Of a stretch of DNA of 64,000 nt, positions 34,714 to 48,783 are shown piece by piece (position 1 is the stretch's first letter; each line of letters starts with the position of its first letter). The stretch covers positions 33,956,939-34,020,938 of the forward strand of contig CM035807.1 in NCBI GenBank assembly GCA_020466095.1, written 5' to 3'. A program made the translations under genes and the position numbers. Below the pieces are notes generated by a model. The model was not told the origin of the DNA. It saw nothing but the letters and a program-made list of their open reading frames with translations, and made no database searches. The DNA is from Chlorops oryzae (taxonomy: Eukaryota; Arthropoda; Insecta; Diptera; Chloropidae).

Positions 34714-35300
34714 TATACCCGACACACTCTGTGTTGAGGGTATATTGCGTTTGTTGGGTTGTGTGTAACACCCAGAACCAGTCGAGATAGACTATACAAA
34801 ATGTATATAGAAATGATCAGCGTCACCAGGAGGTTCGATTTAGACATGTCCGTCCGTCTGTCTGTCTGTCCGTCTGTCTGTATGTCTGTTTGTATACAGT
34901 TATCTTATCGAAGGAGTTGAGCTATTTTGAAGAAATTTGGTATGCGTGCTAACGCCGACATGAGTAAGAACAAGTTCGAGAGTGGACCCGATCGGACCAT
35001 TTTTAGGGGTACCGCCAGTACTAGGGTCTGTCACAAAAATCCCAAAACTGCCTTAAAATCGGACTTTTTTGAAATATTTTAATGAAACTTAAATTTTGAG
35101 CGTATATTTAAGCCTCCGATTATAGTTCAACAAAAATTGGAAAATTGAGCGTGGCAAAGGGGCAGTTTTCATAAAGAAATCTATCAAAAGTCGGTATATG
35201 GGCCCGTAATGGCCTTAAACACCTCTTGATATTAAAAATTATTTGAAAATGTGTGTCTGTGTCGGGTATACTATTGTCAGGCTCGCCTGACTATAACACC
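34714..35300 (+). repeat. mini-me-like repeat, full-length copy
   Basis: Begins TATACCCGACACACTCTGTG, includes GGTTGTGTGTAACACCCAGA, GATCAGCGTCACCAGGAGG, a GTCY tract (about 34849-34890), TTATCTTATCGAAGGAGTTG and the tail CTATAACACCCTTACTTGTT. Noncoding. It is followed directly by an inverted copy of its own head. Confidence 0.85.
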
Positions 35301-35302
35301 CT

Positions 35303-35410
35303 TACTTGTTTCTGTATATATTTTGTATGGTCTATCTCGACTGGTTCTGGGTGTTACACACAACCACACAAACGCAATATACCCTCGACACAGAGTGTGT
35401 CGGGTATAAA
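35303..35410 (-). repeat. Inverted head of a second mini-me-like copy
   Basis: About 100 bp, in reverse orientation, equal to the first part of the copy at 34714 (TCTATCTCGACTGGTTCTGG, then ATACCCTCGACACAGAGTGT, TCGGGTATAAA). Together with that copy it could fold back into a long stem. Confidence 0.8.
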
Positions 35411-38400
35411 AAGAACAAGCTTCCTAAAAATTAGAAAATTTACTTGAATCAATTCCTTGACTTGTTGCAATTGATTGAAAGCGTACAGAATTCAGGTTGA
35501 AATGCCATTACGACCATTAAGCCCTCGGCTAAATCGATTGAGCATCAATAGTGGAAATATTTTACCACAGCATTGCTATGGTAGATGCATTTCCATGCTA
35601 ATCAAAGGCACACTCTAACATTATAAATTTTAGTGGCTTACAGTTTACCCCTTTCCATTGAATGGCATCGTAATTTGGAAATTGGTTTCTTTGGTGACGA
35701 ATACTCAAAAGCATTTGGATTTTGATCATTTGGCTTATTGCGGCCATTTAAATAGATCTTAATCACTTTGACAACGTTTTGTCAACTGTCCACGTTTACT
35801 TGCGGTCATAGTAACAATATACTCAGATTATGCTCTGAAATGAGACGAGAAATATATTGATTTTTTTTGAAATCCTTAGATAACTGCAATAATTGCCTCA
35901 ATTCGACGGAATCGTTATCCCTTTAAAATGACTGTCTTTAATTCTGCGATGCTTACTTTGCTTTGTACGAAAAATTACATCCATAAAATGGTTTCAAAAA
36001 GGCAAGTTATCATTTTTGATTACGCTGCGAATTATTCGAGTCTTACGGATAATGGTTCTTTCACCAAATCACCATGTCACGACTCCCACGGCAGTGTATG
36101 CTGGTCCGATTACGATGACATTTGTAAGATAAATGTGCCTTTTGATAGGAACATGGAAGCTATGCTTTTAGGATTTAAGGAAGCCTAGCAAAGCGAAACG
36201 AAACGAATTCGATTCAAATCTACCCCAAGTAGTATTGAATTTTCACACAGGATTTGGGAAAAAAAAGCATTTGAAACATCCTTGTTACCTTTTCAATGTA
36301 TTCATGCATATAATTTGGCATTACAAAGGTTATCATCCCTGCAGTAACAGCGCTAAGTCCGTGACTAGTCACAAATACGTCAGTATCAATTTTTCAGTCG
36401 TTTTAAGCACCCTTTTGAGCACAGACAAATTTTAATCAAACACACACAAGAATTTCGTACAACGCAGTGAGTGCCACTACTCTCGAGCTACTACCCAGCG
36501 GCCAACAGTGCCCACCGCCTACAAAGAATACGAGACTGTAAGCGACCTTATTATTAATAGCTACAGAGTATACAAGATTGTAGGGGAACTGCTTACAAAG
36601 TATACGATATTTTATGCGAAATGCCCACCAGTAGCTTACTTTATGTAGTGGTGGTAGGGGTTCACTCTACAAAACGGACACGCTCAAACGAAAGTATACT
36701 GGGATGGTATATAACGTCGCATGCATTACCGCCTACGGCCTACAAAATGGGTTACGATTCATCTCTTCTGTAGGCAGCATTTTGACCACTGGGCAGTGTC
36801 TAGTACAAAAAGGAGCCTGTACTTTTACAGCCAATATTCTTTTTGTCTCTCTCAACTTTTCAACCAATATATTCAACTACCGACTTTAAAATTAAATTGT
36901 CAATGAAGAATGAACAATCTCATCTTTAACTGCACCGAAAATTGATCCCGATTAGGGTCAATTTAAGTATAGCTTCCTAAGAACTTCAAGTCATAGTCTA
37001 GTCGAGGTGAGTCAGAGGTGAATTTTAAATTTATCCTTTTGAGATCTTTTTTATTGCCTTCCACATTGATGCAAGCGTTTTGCTGAAATTTTTCAAATCC
37101 ATTCAAATGGGAAAAAACCCATCAGATTTGACTATAAGCTGCTTAAAGCAAGACCTTTATAATCCGGCTGGTGACAATATCATACAAAATTTATGGAGAA
37201 TTTTGACATTTTTAAGTTACAAAGCAATTTTTTTTTTTTTTTCGATATCAACGAATGGCGCAGACTAAATTCGCAACTAGAAAGCCAGCAGGATTTTCAT
37301 AAAGTTCAACTCAAACAAAAAATGCAATCCGATAAATTTTAATTTGTACATATTTTATAGCGACCAGTTCAACTGACGACTCAACGACTAAAGAATTCTG
37401 ATGACGTTAAGCTGACAGACAGGCAGACGGAAGCATTACATAGACATGTGAACCAAATTCGCTGACGCAGCTCAAAGACAAAGTCCCTTTGCAAATAAAT
37501 TCGTCGCAGTGGTTGACACATTTTTGAAACTGACGTTAATAAATTACTGAAATTGTGGGAGCTTTTTTCTTTATTTTGAAATAGGCAAATTTAAAAGAAA
37601 AATTTATTTAGACACAAGCAAAAAGGAAACTAAATTTTCAAATTTTTTAGGAGTCGAATTATGCCGCACTTCATCATAATCCCAATTCTACGTCATCAAA
37701 GCTGGAAATTCTCATCTGAAAACGCCCCTAACTCGAGGTAATAATTCGCCGAATAACGAATGCTTTCAGAAGAAGCACTTGAAGAATAATAATTTTTTCA
37801 TTATGGAAGATGACATATGCTCCTTTTAAGTTTGATTGAAATCATGAATTTGGGTTTCTCAAACCAACAAAAAAAAAAGAACAGGAAAAGGAAAAGGAAG
37901 AGGAAACAGGAATGCCGGATATGAATGTTTGCTTAAAGAATATATCACAAAGGAGAAATTAACATTACATTTTTCTAAGAACTGTTGAATATCCTCAATT
38001 GACTTGGAGGCTGGAATTTTCTCGCCCAAAAAGCGGAAATTTCTTCATAATTGCATAAAATTGTAGGTGATTTAATATCAAAGCTAATTTGAGCCATAAA
38101 GTATGCTACGTTTTTGTGATAATGATTTTGATAACATCAAGGGGCATAGCTTGAAAATTACAAGAGTAAAATTCTGATTTCTGATAGCAAATAACAAAGG
38201 ACTTCAATGTCTTCGAAAATGCATCATTATACTTTCCCATTTTCATATAAAATTTAGAAGTTGTGTTTTTGTAGCACAAGTTCTAAACGTATTAAAAAAA
38301 AAACTGAAAAATTTCTCAAAAATACTTTAACCCATAAGCTTTCAAGAAACCTTCATGTAACTATGTAAGTCGAAAAAAAATATATTTTTGGGACACCCTA

Positions 38401-38432
38401 AACCTTATTTACTTGATTTCTCGATTGTTTTT
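35411..38432. other. Non-genic DNA
   Basis: No gene supported. A plus-strand frame at 35928-36188 (86 codons) has mixed composition but no recognisable homology. Sequence around 36490-36810 contains weak facing motifs (CCGCCTACAA and TGTAGGCAGC, GCCAACAGTG and CACTGGGCAG) that may be a decayed inverted-repeat element. Confidence 0.4.
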
Positions 38433-38715
38433 TATACTTGACACTCTTCGTGCTAAGTGACTATATTCGTATGGCGGCTGTGCTGTGTTGTGCATGTTGG
38501 TGTACTTATGACCTCGACAACTCAAAATAGACCACACGAAAGGGTGTATAGAAATGTATGCATGTTTGGTTATCGAAATATTACCCACTTTTCGAAAGAG
38601 TTGAACTATCTTGAGGAAGATCGGTATGAATATTGAGTAAGATTTTAATCAAGGACGGACTTGATCGAGTCTTATTTAGGGGAAAACTCTTTTACAAGGA
38701 TCTGTAATGATCTGA
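38433..38715 (+). repeat. Diverged mini-me-like fragment
   Basis: TATACTTGACACTCTTCGTG aligns with the head of the 34714 copy, followed by CTATCTTGAGGAAGATCGGT, the counterpart of the post-GTCY module. The GTCY tract is gone and the copy is much decayed. Confidence 0.55.
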
Positions 38716-41700
38716 AATTGAGAATACCTACATTTACAAATTATGGAAAATCACAATTCACGAGGGAATTGAAGATAAACTGTATTTTTTTAATGAAAAT
38801 ATTTATATTAATTTTTATGAATTTTTATTATCTTTTATGAAAAGATGAAGGATTGGTTTTAGGGCTATCGGGCCTTTGAACCATGAAGTTATTCTGACAA
38901 ATCTAAGGAAATTGTTTAAGAGTATATATCCTTATATTTTTGATAAATATGATATGACAAAGCCATACATACATATACCTAAATGGAGTCTTTGCTCGTC
39001 ATTGATCAAGATAACATTATCATGTCGAGCTTAGTTCTAGACATTACAACATCCTCAAAACTTTGATATACCCGACTGGAGGTGATTGTCAAAAACAAAA
39101 AGCAAATATACAATTTCCCCTTTTTAAGCCTTCAAATTGAAATAGGAAATCACTCGAGAAAGAAGTCAACGAAAAACGAAAGGAAATATGCAAATTGGGA
39201 CTGAACGGAAATAGCATGCCAGTCGCATTCGAGGACACCCATTACCATGAAAAAGAATAAATTTGATGTTGTATGGTCTAAACGAAAAGAACAAATGTCG
39301 GCTGTTCGAAGGCATATCATAACAAAAATGCGCAGGGAGTGTTTAGCAATGATTAATGCTTCCATATGATAAGACAATTTTTGGTATGACACCACTTTGT
39401 AGCAGAGCCATCCATTTAAAAAACGAAAATAATTTATTTCTACAGAAAAAGGCAATAAAATATAATTATTTTCACATGAGCTGACAAAATTTGAGTTTTA
39501 TGGATTCGAAAAAAAAAAAACCAAAAAGAGTAGCACCCAATTTTACATAATAAATTTGGCTTTAAAGAAAATGGGAGATATCCGAAAAGGACAACGAAAT
39601 CAAGTTGTATTCCAATGTTAGTTAATGATATTTTCATGGCTTAGCTTTTATGTTAAAATGTTATTTAATATTTATTGTGACGTTTTACGATGACAATTTC
39701 CATTAGTTCAACAAACGTTTTCAGGCTGTTCATATTTATGAGATGGAGATTTTCGAATAACACGAAGCTCAGATGTGTGTTCCTGAAATTAATCTAAAAT
39801 ATGTGGAGCACGTTAATAATATTTCAGTAGAATCAAATATGAATCCGTTTACCTCTACTGCGGATTAGGACTCGTACATCACTCCTCTGAGGCTATGAAT
39901 GCTATTTTAGAAAAACGCTCTGTGGGCGCAATCGATCCTAACCCTTTTGGTTTTGGTAAGAGTCTAAGTCAATATTAGAGTTCCTAGCTGTGCTCTCTTC
40001 AAACAATGAATAATGTTCACTTTGCGCTTTGTCATGACTACAAATAATGACGAGTTCCGAGAAGGGATCATTGTGTAATTGACCATAAGAAGAGCACGTC
40101 ACTTCCTTCGGGCGCTTCAAGGATATTTAAGCAAAATTCATATTTCCATGAAGTTGGAAATTTTATTAGATGAAAAACAAAATTCTGAGCAAATATCGTG
40201 GCTATATATAACATTCCAAAACTTAACGCGGTTTGTTTCAGACAACCTAATTGAAATTTAATGAATTCTTGAATGTTTAACAAGGACGGAAACACGTGTC
40301 TTCACTCTAAAACTCAAGGAGCCCCTTTTAAAACTGACCTTTTTGAATGCAAAACCAACAAAAGAGCATGAAAATTATAGGAAAGGAAAAAAAGGCAAAA
40401 TCCATTTCAAATATATTTATGTTAAATATTTTGAATCAGTTTTTTCTTCGCCCAACACTTAATTAAAGAGGAAAAATCCTTAGTGAAAATAAAATCAAAA
40501 TTTTCATAACATTTTTCATAGTACCAAATAGCTTGACTTTAGAATCTACACTAGGAAATAAATTCTTAAGAAAAGTTTAAAATGGAAATTAAGTTTGCAA
40601 GTTGATAAAGAGATATTTACGGAAGTATTTGAAAGATTTTGAACTTCGAAGTTTGATCTTAAATCGATTTTTAACACAAGAACTTGCTCGAACAAAACCC
40701 TTTCAACCTGTGCCGCAACTTAATCTAAAAATTCTTTGTGTGCAAATGTGTACTCAACATACGATTCCGCCATTGCCATACTATACTAACGTCGTCACTC
40801 AAAGGATATTTTCAAACAAGCCCTTTTTGGCGCGGCATTGTTTTTTTGCTCCCTCGAATTGAAGGAAATGGCTTCATGTTTGTAAAAAGGAAAATCAAAA
40901 ATCCCTATGAAGAATTTAAGAAACTTTTGTCTGAGGCTTCAAAAAATTACTTGAGAATAATTGATCTGAAGAATTGAAGAATTCTAATCAAGGAGTTTTC
41001 TTACATTTTCCGCTTAGTGATTTTTATTACATTTTTAGTAGTTCCATTTTAAAGCCCTCCATGAAGAGCAACTTTTTTCATGTCCTGAACAGAACTTGCT
41101 CCTTCAACTATCCCAATATTTTCATATTAATTTTGCTCCATGCAATTTAAACACATTAATTGCAATTACAGCGAATGTAATTGAATATACCTCGCACAAA
41201 TTATTGCGAAAATTAATTAGTTATTCAAAATGAAAAATAAATTTCCATCCTTTGGCTAAATATCGAATGCATTACGGCTTTGTTGCAGCTACTAATTGCG
41301 AAATATTAAATCGCGTATATATTATATATAATCACATTAGAAATGAAATTTACTTCCCAAAAGGTTTGTTCCTTTGAATGGAATGAAATGAAACTGAAAT
41401 AAATATTCGCAGTATTCGGAACAATGAAGGGGAAGAATTAGCGGACTCTAATATTTATAAATTTTTCTATGGAATTAAAAAAATAATAATTTTTGTTAAA
41501 GAGGTTATGACAGCTTTTTCGAGCAGAACTCAGGTATGTATTATCCGAGTTAAACAAGTTATCGTTTAAATTAAAGAAAATTAATACATCTAAGACTTTT
41601 TCTTGTAAAGTTTTAAGATCGATCGATAAACTTCTGTTCTGTAGACCTTTAAGCTTTAAAAAATTCATGAAATATTTTCCTTTCATCGGCATCTAAAAAA

Positions 41701-44700
41701 TCGATCGCAAGCAAATATTTTTTTCTTTTGTTGCATTTTTTTTTTAAGTTGATTCTTTACCAAACAAACTCAGAAATAATATTTCAAAATCGATGCATAA
41801 ATGATTATGTTATAATTGTATAAGTGAGGGAATAAGGGCAATATAAGCCATGGAAATTAGATATGCTGAGAAAAATGCTTTAAGCTAGTGTAATTGTTCG
41901 GTAATATTATAACAACGACTGAGTATATCCAACAGTTCATACATCATAGCCTCAGAATAAACAATCAAACGAGACTTCGAAAAAACCAAGGAACGGAAGG
42001 ACTCTAAATGAAGACAGTGAAAACTCTCTCTAGGACACGTACTGCAATAGTTGCAAGTGGCATTTTGTGCTGAAAATAAAAGGTAAGAAGAAAGGAGTTT
42101 CTGTATTAGTTTTCTCTGTAATATAGATTCAGAAAGAAAGCTTTTCATGACGAAAAATGACGATCGCGAAATCAAAGCACAATTAAAATTGATTTTAATT
42201 GAAATTGCCAGCATATCCTGTCTCAAGTCCGCCTTAAAATAGATCAACATTTCACACAACTAATTCAAATTAATACAATGTTAAGAGTGTATGGCAAAAA
42301 TGTGAGACTGACATGCACAAATTCCAATAATTAATAATATCAGACCGAACGCAAAAGTAACTTTCGAAACTCCTTCTTTTTTTTTTGGACGAAGATTGGC
42401 ACTGACAGTGAAACACTTGGATCGTCATATAAGTAAAATTTTCTTATTTGCTTCGGCAGCACACTTTCAGGCTATCAAGAAATTAGTGTCTTCACATCAT
42501 TCCTTTTCCTCGTAGAATTCGGCGAAAAGGAAACGGGTTACTTAATAATAACAACCGGTTTCCTTGTCACTTTTCATCGAATCACTTTATCGTTCGCAAT
42601 ATTAGCTAATGAAATCAAATTATCCTTTTACTACAGAGAATTAGGTTGTACGACGTAGACTTGAATCGATTAAAATAAAAGTGATCCCTGCGATAAAGAG
42701 TACTGGAGTATTTTGATTGCGACTAGTCCTTATTTACAATTTTTCATTTTCGAAAGTCGATTAGTCTGCGAGTGCCAACAAAATGTCCAGAGGAAACGCA
42801 GTCAAATAGAAAATATTTTCTTTAGAAGAAACGAAAAGGACGAATGGAGAAATTAATTCTTTGAATGATAAGATTTATTCGTCAACCAACTCAATGTCTG
42901 TTGAATAAAAAGAAAAACAATTATGAAATACAAGTGGTATTTTTGTGACCACTTCAGGAGTATCTGGTAGATATTTCGCATAACTTAAAGGGTTCTCAAA
43001 TGCCCTAAAAGCATGCAATAATTTTATGTTTACGTGTGTTTATTCTTGATATTCACGTAGGAGAACACGGAAAATGTTCAGTTTAACAAATTTTGTAGCA
43101 ACTTTTCGCTTCCTTACTTTCAATTAAAACCCTCCAATAATGTTTCGTGCCGCACAAAAAGGTGAAGGAACTCGTGAGTTCCTCAATTACGGGTTACCGT
43201 GATTTCTCAAAAGCACTCAGAACATCGCCATTTTTCGCCTTTCTCTAAATCTTTATGGCATCTTTCGAGAAGGCCAACGATTTCCCCATCGCAATCTAAT
43301 GTAATGAGCGAAATGCCAAAGCGCTGACAAGAATCAAGAAAAGCCGATGTCGAACCTTTTTCGATTGTTAAATATTTATGAAGCATGAAAAGTTTGTGGA
43401 CTACTCGCTCGAATATTTCCTTTCAAGCTAAAATCGTCATTTTTCTCTTCTCGTCCAAACTTGAGCGAACTTCTGCACTTTGAGGTGTTTGCAAATTGTT
43501 TCTCAAAACGAAATTAATTTCGACTTGTTTTGGTTTTTATGAAAAAACTTTCTTTGGAGATTTTTGTGGGCCTAAAATTCTTCGAATTAAAACATGAAAA
43601 GGCAAAGTTTAAGATTTAAGATGTTTGAACAAATTTCTTTTGGCGAGCAACAAAAGAGAGGCACCACAAAAAAAAAAAATTCTTTAAATATTTTATGGCT
43701 GAAATGCGCCTTTTGAGGTTTTCCCTTTAAAATCCTTTTATTCCAAATACTTTTTATCTAAGCTAATATATAAGGCTCTTACAATTCTGGCTGGGCTTCC
43801 GATTCGTTTTCAAAGAGAACAAATATGTATCGGAAGCGTTTTAAGAAGCTGTCAAGTGTGAAAAGTCCCCTTTACGTAATCCAATCCATCGGTTCTAGAT
43901 GAATGGTATTTTTTGTGAAATTTCACCGCAAAGTCGACAGTGACATTCACATCGCGGAATTCTTAAAAGGAACAGGTGAAGGCGGTGGAAAAAGAATCAA
44001 TTTCATGTCTCAATAAACTCAGTCTGGGTCCTTAGAAATCCTGGATAAAATTCCATTCAATTAAATAGAGAATGTTTCAAAAGGATATCTTTTTTCTAAT
44101 GTTTCTTTTGCCTCATTCTGATCTTCGATGGCTGAACCCAAACCCATTCAGCAAAACAAGACGTTGAAGTTCATTAAAATTTTGCTTCCTTATTTTAGGT
44201 TTAAATTTTTTTAGCATGAACTTTATAAGGAAAAATTACGTCTGTACGACACCTTCTACTTTGGCCAACAAATGTATAGAGAATTGATACAAGACTTTTC
44301 AATTTTCCAATAAGTTGGAGAGAATCTGCGGTTTTTTCTATAAACATTTCCACATGTTTGAAGCAAACAGCGGTGCACCGAGCAGTTGAGGTAGCCTCCA
44401 CGACTTTCCTTTTATATTTGATTTCCTTTATTCACATCGTAAATTGCAGCCGAAAATCATTCCAATCCAAACCAATTGAACAACATTTTCTTACGTCACG
44501 TAAATGCATTTGTTGAACGTTTTATATTACGTTAAAAAGTCCTTCGGCAGGAAGAAAAAAAATTCCCAACTAAACAATCTCGAAGTCTGTTTCGTGTCTG
44601 TGACTTCGAAACTTTTTATTCCCATGAGTGAAAACTTTTCTCTTGTCCAACAACTTGCACCGAACATCTTTCATTGTAATTTCGACTTCTATTGCTGGGC

Positions 44701-45013
44701 AAATGTGACCGAAAAACTTAAATGATTTCGAAAGACGATGAACACAGCAAAATGGCTAACGATTTATCATTGTCAGCTTTTATTAGAAATAAATTATTTA
44801 CGCGAGCTTTCGAAAGATGTTGAAAGTTATTTATTACATTCGACCTTGATCTAGACCTCAAATACATCTGTACGCTTTCGTCGAAAATTTTACCAAAATC
44901 TAAGTACTGAGAAAAAACAAATTTCAACCGAAAAAATTGTATTGAATTGAATTGAAGACAACGAAAAGAATTCTCAGCTAATATCTGCAAAACAGAAATA
45001 ATTGTCATATTTT
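38716..45013. other. Long non-genic AT-rich stretch
   Basis: About 6.3 kb with no supported gene, RNA or mobile element. Frames such as 41885-42259 minus (124 codons) lack recognisable domains, and the surrounding composition is the same as in noncoding DNA. Confidence 0.5.
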
Positions 45014-45894
45014 TATACCTTTTCCGAAGGAATTTGGCACGGAGTATGTAACATACCAAAGGAGTCGCGATAGATATAGACATATATATATATATTCTTG
45101 ATCAGGGTTACAAGAGGAGTCGATATAGCCATGTCTGTCTGTCTGTCCGTCTGTCGGTTACACTTTAGTTTTTCGTATTTTACTCCTAAGCCATGAAATA
45201 TATCATATTAAAATTTGGCATGGACTTGAACCAGGTAAATGTCCGAAAAACTGCAAACAAATTTTTTTCGTAGTCCCTTTTTGAATCGTGGGAAGTGGTT
45301 CAGAAATTTCAAAAATCACGATTTTTAACGTTTTTCGTGGATAAATTTTTTACTATACATCCCAGCTTATTGAAATTTGGTGTGTGTGTATAGCTACTAT
45401 GTAGACTTAAGGTTTCGCTGAAAAAAATTGCGACTTCGCTATAACTATGGTCATCATCCTACACATTAGAAAAACACTCTTTCTCTTATTCTCGCATCTG
45501 TATACAAAAATGATTTTTTTGCTTCTTCTGATTGTGTATTTAGGCGCCAAATAAAGTCGTTACTTATGGTTAAATTTTGACCATGACCACAATTCGCGAA
45601 ATTTGCGAAAATTTGATTTTCACAGTTTTGAATTGAGGATTTCGCAGCTAGACAAAATGTTCTCTAACGGTTAAAACTTGACCATGCCCACCATTCGCGA
45701 AAATTTTGTGCTTAATAATAATCTCGAGTTTGAGAAGCTTAATCGAAGTACAGATAAGATATAACTAGATATCCAAGCTAGAACAACGAAAACGGCAGAA
45801 ATTTTTGTTAAGGTAATGTTTTAACATATTTTAGGCTGAGGAAAAGGTATGTGTGCTATCGGCTTAGCAGATGTAAACTTCTTTACTTGTTTTT
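45014..45894 (+). repeat. mini-me-like repeat, diverged long copy
   Basis: Starts TATACCTTTTCCGAAGGAAT, contains a TATATATATATAT tract, TTGATCAGGGTTACAAGAGG, AGCCATG plus (GTCTGTCC)n, and ends CTTCTTTACTTGTTTTTAC. It keeps the TA-tract / core / GTCY order but differs in the body (two TTGACCATG...CATTCGCGAAA modules). Confidence 0.75.
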
Positions 45895-48204
45895 ACTTAA
45901 AAATAGCCTTTAATTCGAACCAAAATACCATTCTAACCATTTAAAAAAATCTTTTTATGTACTTATTTCAAAGGGTATAGCCGACAGCGGCCCTTGGCGT
46001 AACAACGGAAATACATTACAAAAATTTAATTTATATTTTCTCTTTTGTGAAAAATTTTTTCTCAGTGTAGGGTTGGTTTAGTGAATGTGGCTGCCACTAT
46101 TGGTAGTTTTTGATACCACGAAAAATGGTAAACCAAAGAGAAACACAGAAAAACTTAACAACATTCACGACCTGAGTTGGGAGTCGAACCCAGGGACTCT
46201 CACTTCGTATGGCGGGGTATTAGTTAAAGTTTTCAACTAGCTAATAATCGCACCTCGGTAGAACCTCATTGGTTACGATATCGCCTCTGTGCAAAGCTGG
46301 CATTAAACATGCAGAGTGCACGTTAGTGAGAATTATAAAAAAAAATTTTGGATCAAAATTTCTCTCTCCGAAAAAAAAAATTCACATATACACGGGCTAT
46401 ATGTGAGGTACTGTCTAGATTTTACCTATGAAGGCCACAAAAGAGGTGGCACTAACTATGCTCACGATGACGCTAGGATAGAAATTTCTAACTGGGCCTC
46501 ACCTAGACAAAATTAGAAAGGCCCTGTCTAGATTATACACGTCATCCAGCCAAAATAAGGGTGATTCTACCCAGAGCCAAAGAAGGCCCAAGATAAGACC
46601 GATTGAATCAGGATTTGTTAGTCCAGGGCCTGTATAGATCAAGCCTACATTTATCTATATAGTGGCAAATCTAGCTAGGCCCAAGCTAATCACTAGACTT
46701 CTCTAGGCAATTTTCCAACCGGGTATGAACTTTAAAGCATTTCTGAATGCTCTCCAAGTATTTCTCGGCTAGTTCCATATAAGCGAGTCCTTCTTTCGTG
46801 CTCTTTTTATTTTTCATCCAAATTATTTGAATATCTTGTTTAACATTACGCTTTCACTGAGAAAATACCAATTTTATATTCAACTACCTCCAGAATTCCC
46901 TTCCTGCTGTCAAATGGTGACAAATTTTCGAATTTACGACCGACCTGCTCCTTTTCAGCAAAATGACTTACTCATGAGTACAATTAACGAACTTAATCAA
47001 AGCTGTTATTCATCCATCATCTTAAATTTTTAGGTAAATAATTTACATTATTAATTTATAATATTTTGTCTTCATTAACATAACATTCCTATGGACCCAG
47101 TGCACAGAAAATATCTATTTCTCATGCTACCCACGCTCTCGAATCTCAAATATTTTATATTTTCTTCATAATTTCATTTACATAAACCTCTAATTTGGCA
47201 AGGAAACATATGCTTTGATGGCATTTAGATCAATATCTGGATATACCAGCACGTGTGTATTCCTACTTTGGCTAATGTGTTCCAAAGTCAATATTCCTTG
47301 ATTACTTTACTTCAGTTTGGCGAAAGTATGATGAAATATTTAACTCATACGTGACGAAGAGCACATTATTTTCCTCCACACACACACACACATTGGTTTT
47401 TCCACGTACAACTCCCTTTGCTCGCTAAAAGCAAACAGTCGCGCGTAATTAATAGAATGGGTCTGAGCTATTTTACCTGTAGGTAAGTCCTTACATGGAT
47501 AATTTACCTTATTACAACAGAAAATTCGCGTGACTTGCGGGAAGTGAGGGGGATTTGTTCTGTGTTTTATGGAAATATTTTTCATTCAATTTGCGAGTTG
47601 TGTAAAGGGTGTTAATTAATATCAAAAAGTATTAAAAGTAGACATATTCCTGGAATGGCAAGCTTATCATGTGCGGGAAAAGTGTGACTCAAATTACACT
47701 AGTTTACAGCAAATCTGACCTGGGTCAACTGATGGTCGTTTCTAAAGTCAAATTTTGTGCTGAATCCGAATATGTCATTTAAAAAATTGTAAGTAGAATA
47801 GTTTTTGAGAAATAGGCTATTTTCCGTTTTTTGAGTTTTAAAAAAAAGTATGGTTAGTAAATTGCAATTATCTCCGAATATATTTAACCAATTCAAAACT
47901 TTAAGCTACGAATTTAAAGGCAGTTAAATTGTCTACCAACAATGCCCAGAAAATTTTTTAATCCAAATATACACGTAGAAGCTATTGATGAAAATTTCCA
48001 GAAATTTGTTTAATTTTTAACAAAATTTCAATAAAAAAATCACTTTTAGTCTAATTTACACCATGAAAAAATTTTTTAAAAATTTTCTTCGTTCTTTGGC
48101 TTCGAAGAACGATCTTTTAGGAAGAGAGGAAGCTTATTTTGATCAAATTCGCATTAAAAATGTGAAAGTTATAAGTAATTAAGCAAAAATACACAAAAAT
48201 TCAT
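45895..48204. other. Non-genic DNA with SINE-like and decayed repeat fragments
   Basis: Contains a transposon-end-like TTTTTTCTCAGTG at about 46056-46068, a tRNA-related segment (listed separately), a CTAGAC/TCTAGATT-rich stretch at 46410-46710, and a short (CA)n at 47379-47393. No host gene supported. Confidence 0.45.
46164..46292 (-). repeat. tRNA-related (SINE-like) segment
   Basis: On the minus strand a B-box-like CTGGGTTCGACTCCCA sits in a stem of about four pairs. Upstream, TTAGCTAGTTGAAAACTTTA resembles a D-arm/A box. The spacing and arms do not form a complete cloverleaf, so this is a tRNA-derived repeat or pseudogene rather than a tRNA gene. Confidence 0.4.
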
Positions 48205-48640
48205 TATACCCGACACACTCTGTGTCGAGGGTATATTGCGCTTGTTGGGTTGTGTGTAACACCCAGAACCAGTCGAGATAGACCATACCAAATGCATATA
48301 GAAATGATCAGCGTCACCAGGAGATTCGATTTAGACATGTCCGTCTGTCTGTCTGTCTGTATACAGTTATCTTATCGAAGGAGTTGAGCTATCTCGACAA
48401 AATTTGGTATGCGTGCTCACGGGAACAAGTTCGAGAATGGACCCGATCGGACCATTTTTAGGGGTACCTCCAGTACTAGGGTCTGTTACGTAAATCACAA
48501 AAACTGCTCTAAACTCGAAGTTTTTCAACATATTTTGATGAAATTTGATATTTGAACATGTTTCAAGGCAAGTAATACGATTTCCAAAAATTTTAAAAGT
48601 GGGCGTGGCAGAAGGGCGTTTTTCGAAAATGGCCCAGGTC
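48205..48640 (+). repeat. mini-me-like repeat
   Basis: Begins TATACCCGACACACTCTGTG and follows the 34714 copy closely through the GTCY tract (48338-48360), the GAGTTGAGCTATCT module and AGGGTCTGTTACG, ending near TTTTCGAAAATGG after GTGGGCGTGGC. The tail is missing. Confidence 0.8.
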
Positions 48641-48783
48641 GCAAAATTTTTTATTTTTTGTAAACTAGTGTTATGAACGAATCTTCTCTATGCTTTCGGG
48701 TGTGGAAAAACAACAACAAACACCACATCTAAAAATATCCCTCAAATATAAGCGTATAATAAATGCATATTATGCATATGAAA

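Noticed and set aside
35928..36188. 86-codon plus-strand frame with acidic middle
   Set aside because: Mixed composition suggested an exon, but no splice context, domain or homology could be seen.
36490..36810. Decayed MITE with CCGCCTACAA motifs
   Set aside because: Facing motifs are too short and boundaries could not be set.
41885..42259. 124-codon minus-strand frame
   Set aside because: Considered as a divergent chemoreceptor exon, but it has no hydrophobic segment pattern or conserved motif and composition matches the surrounding noncoding DNA.
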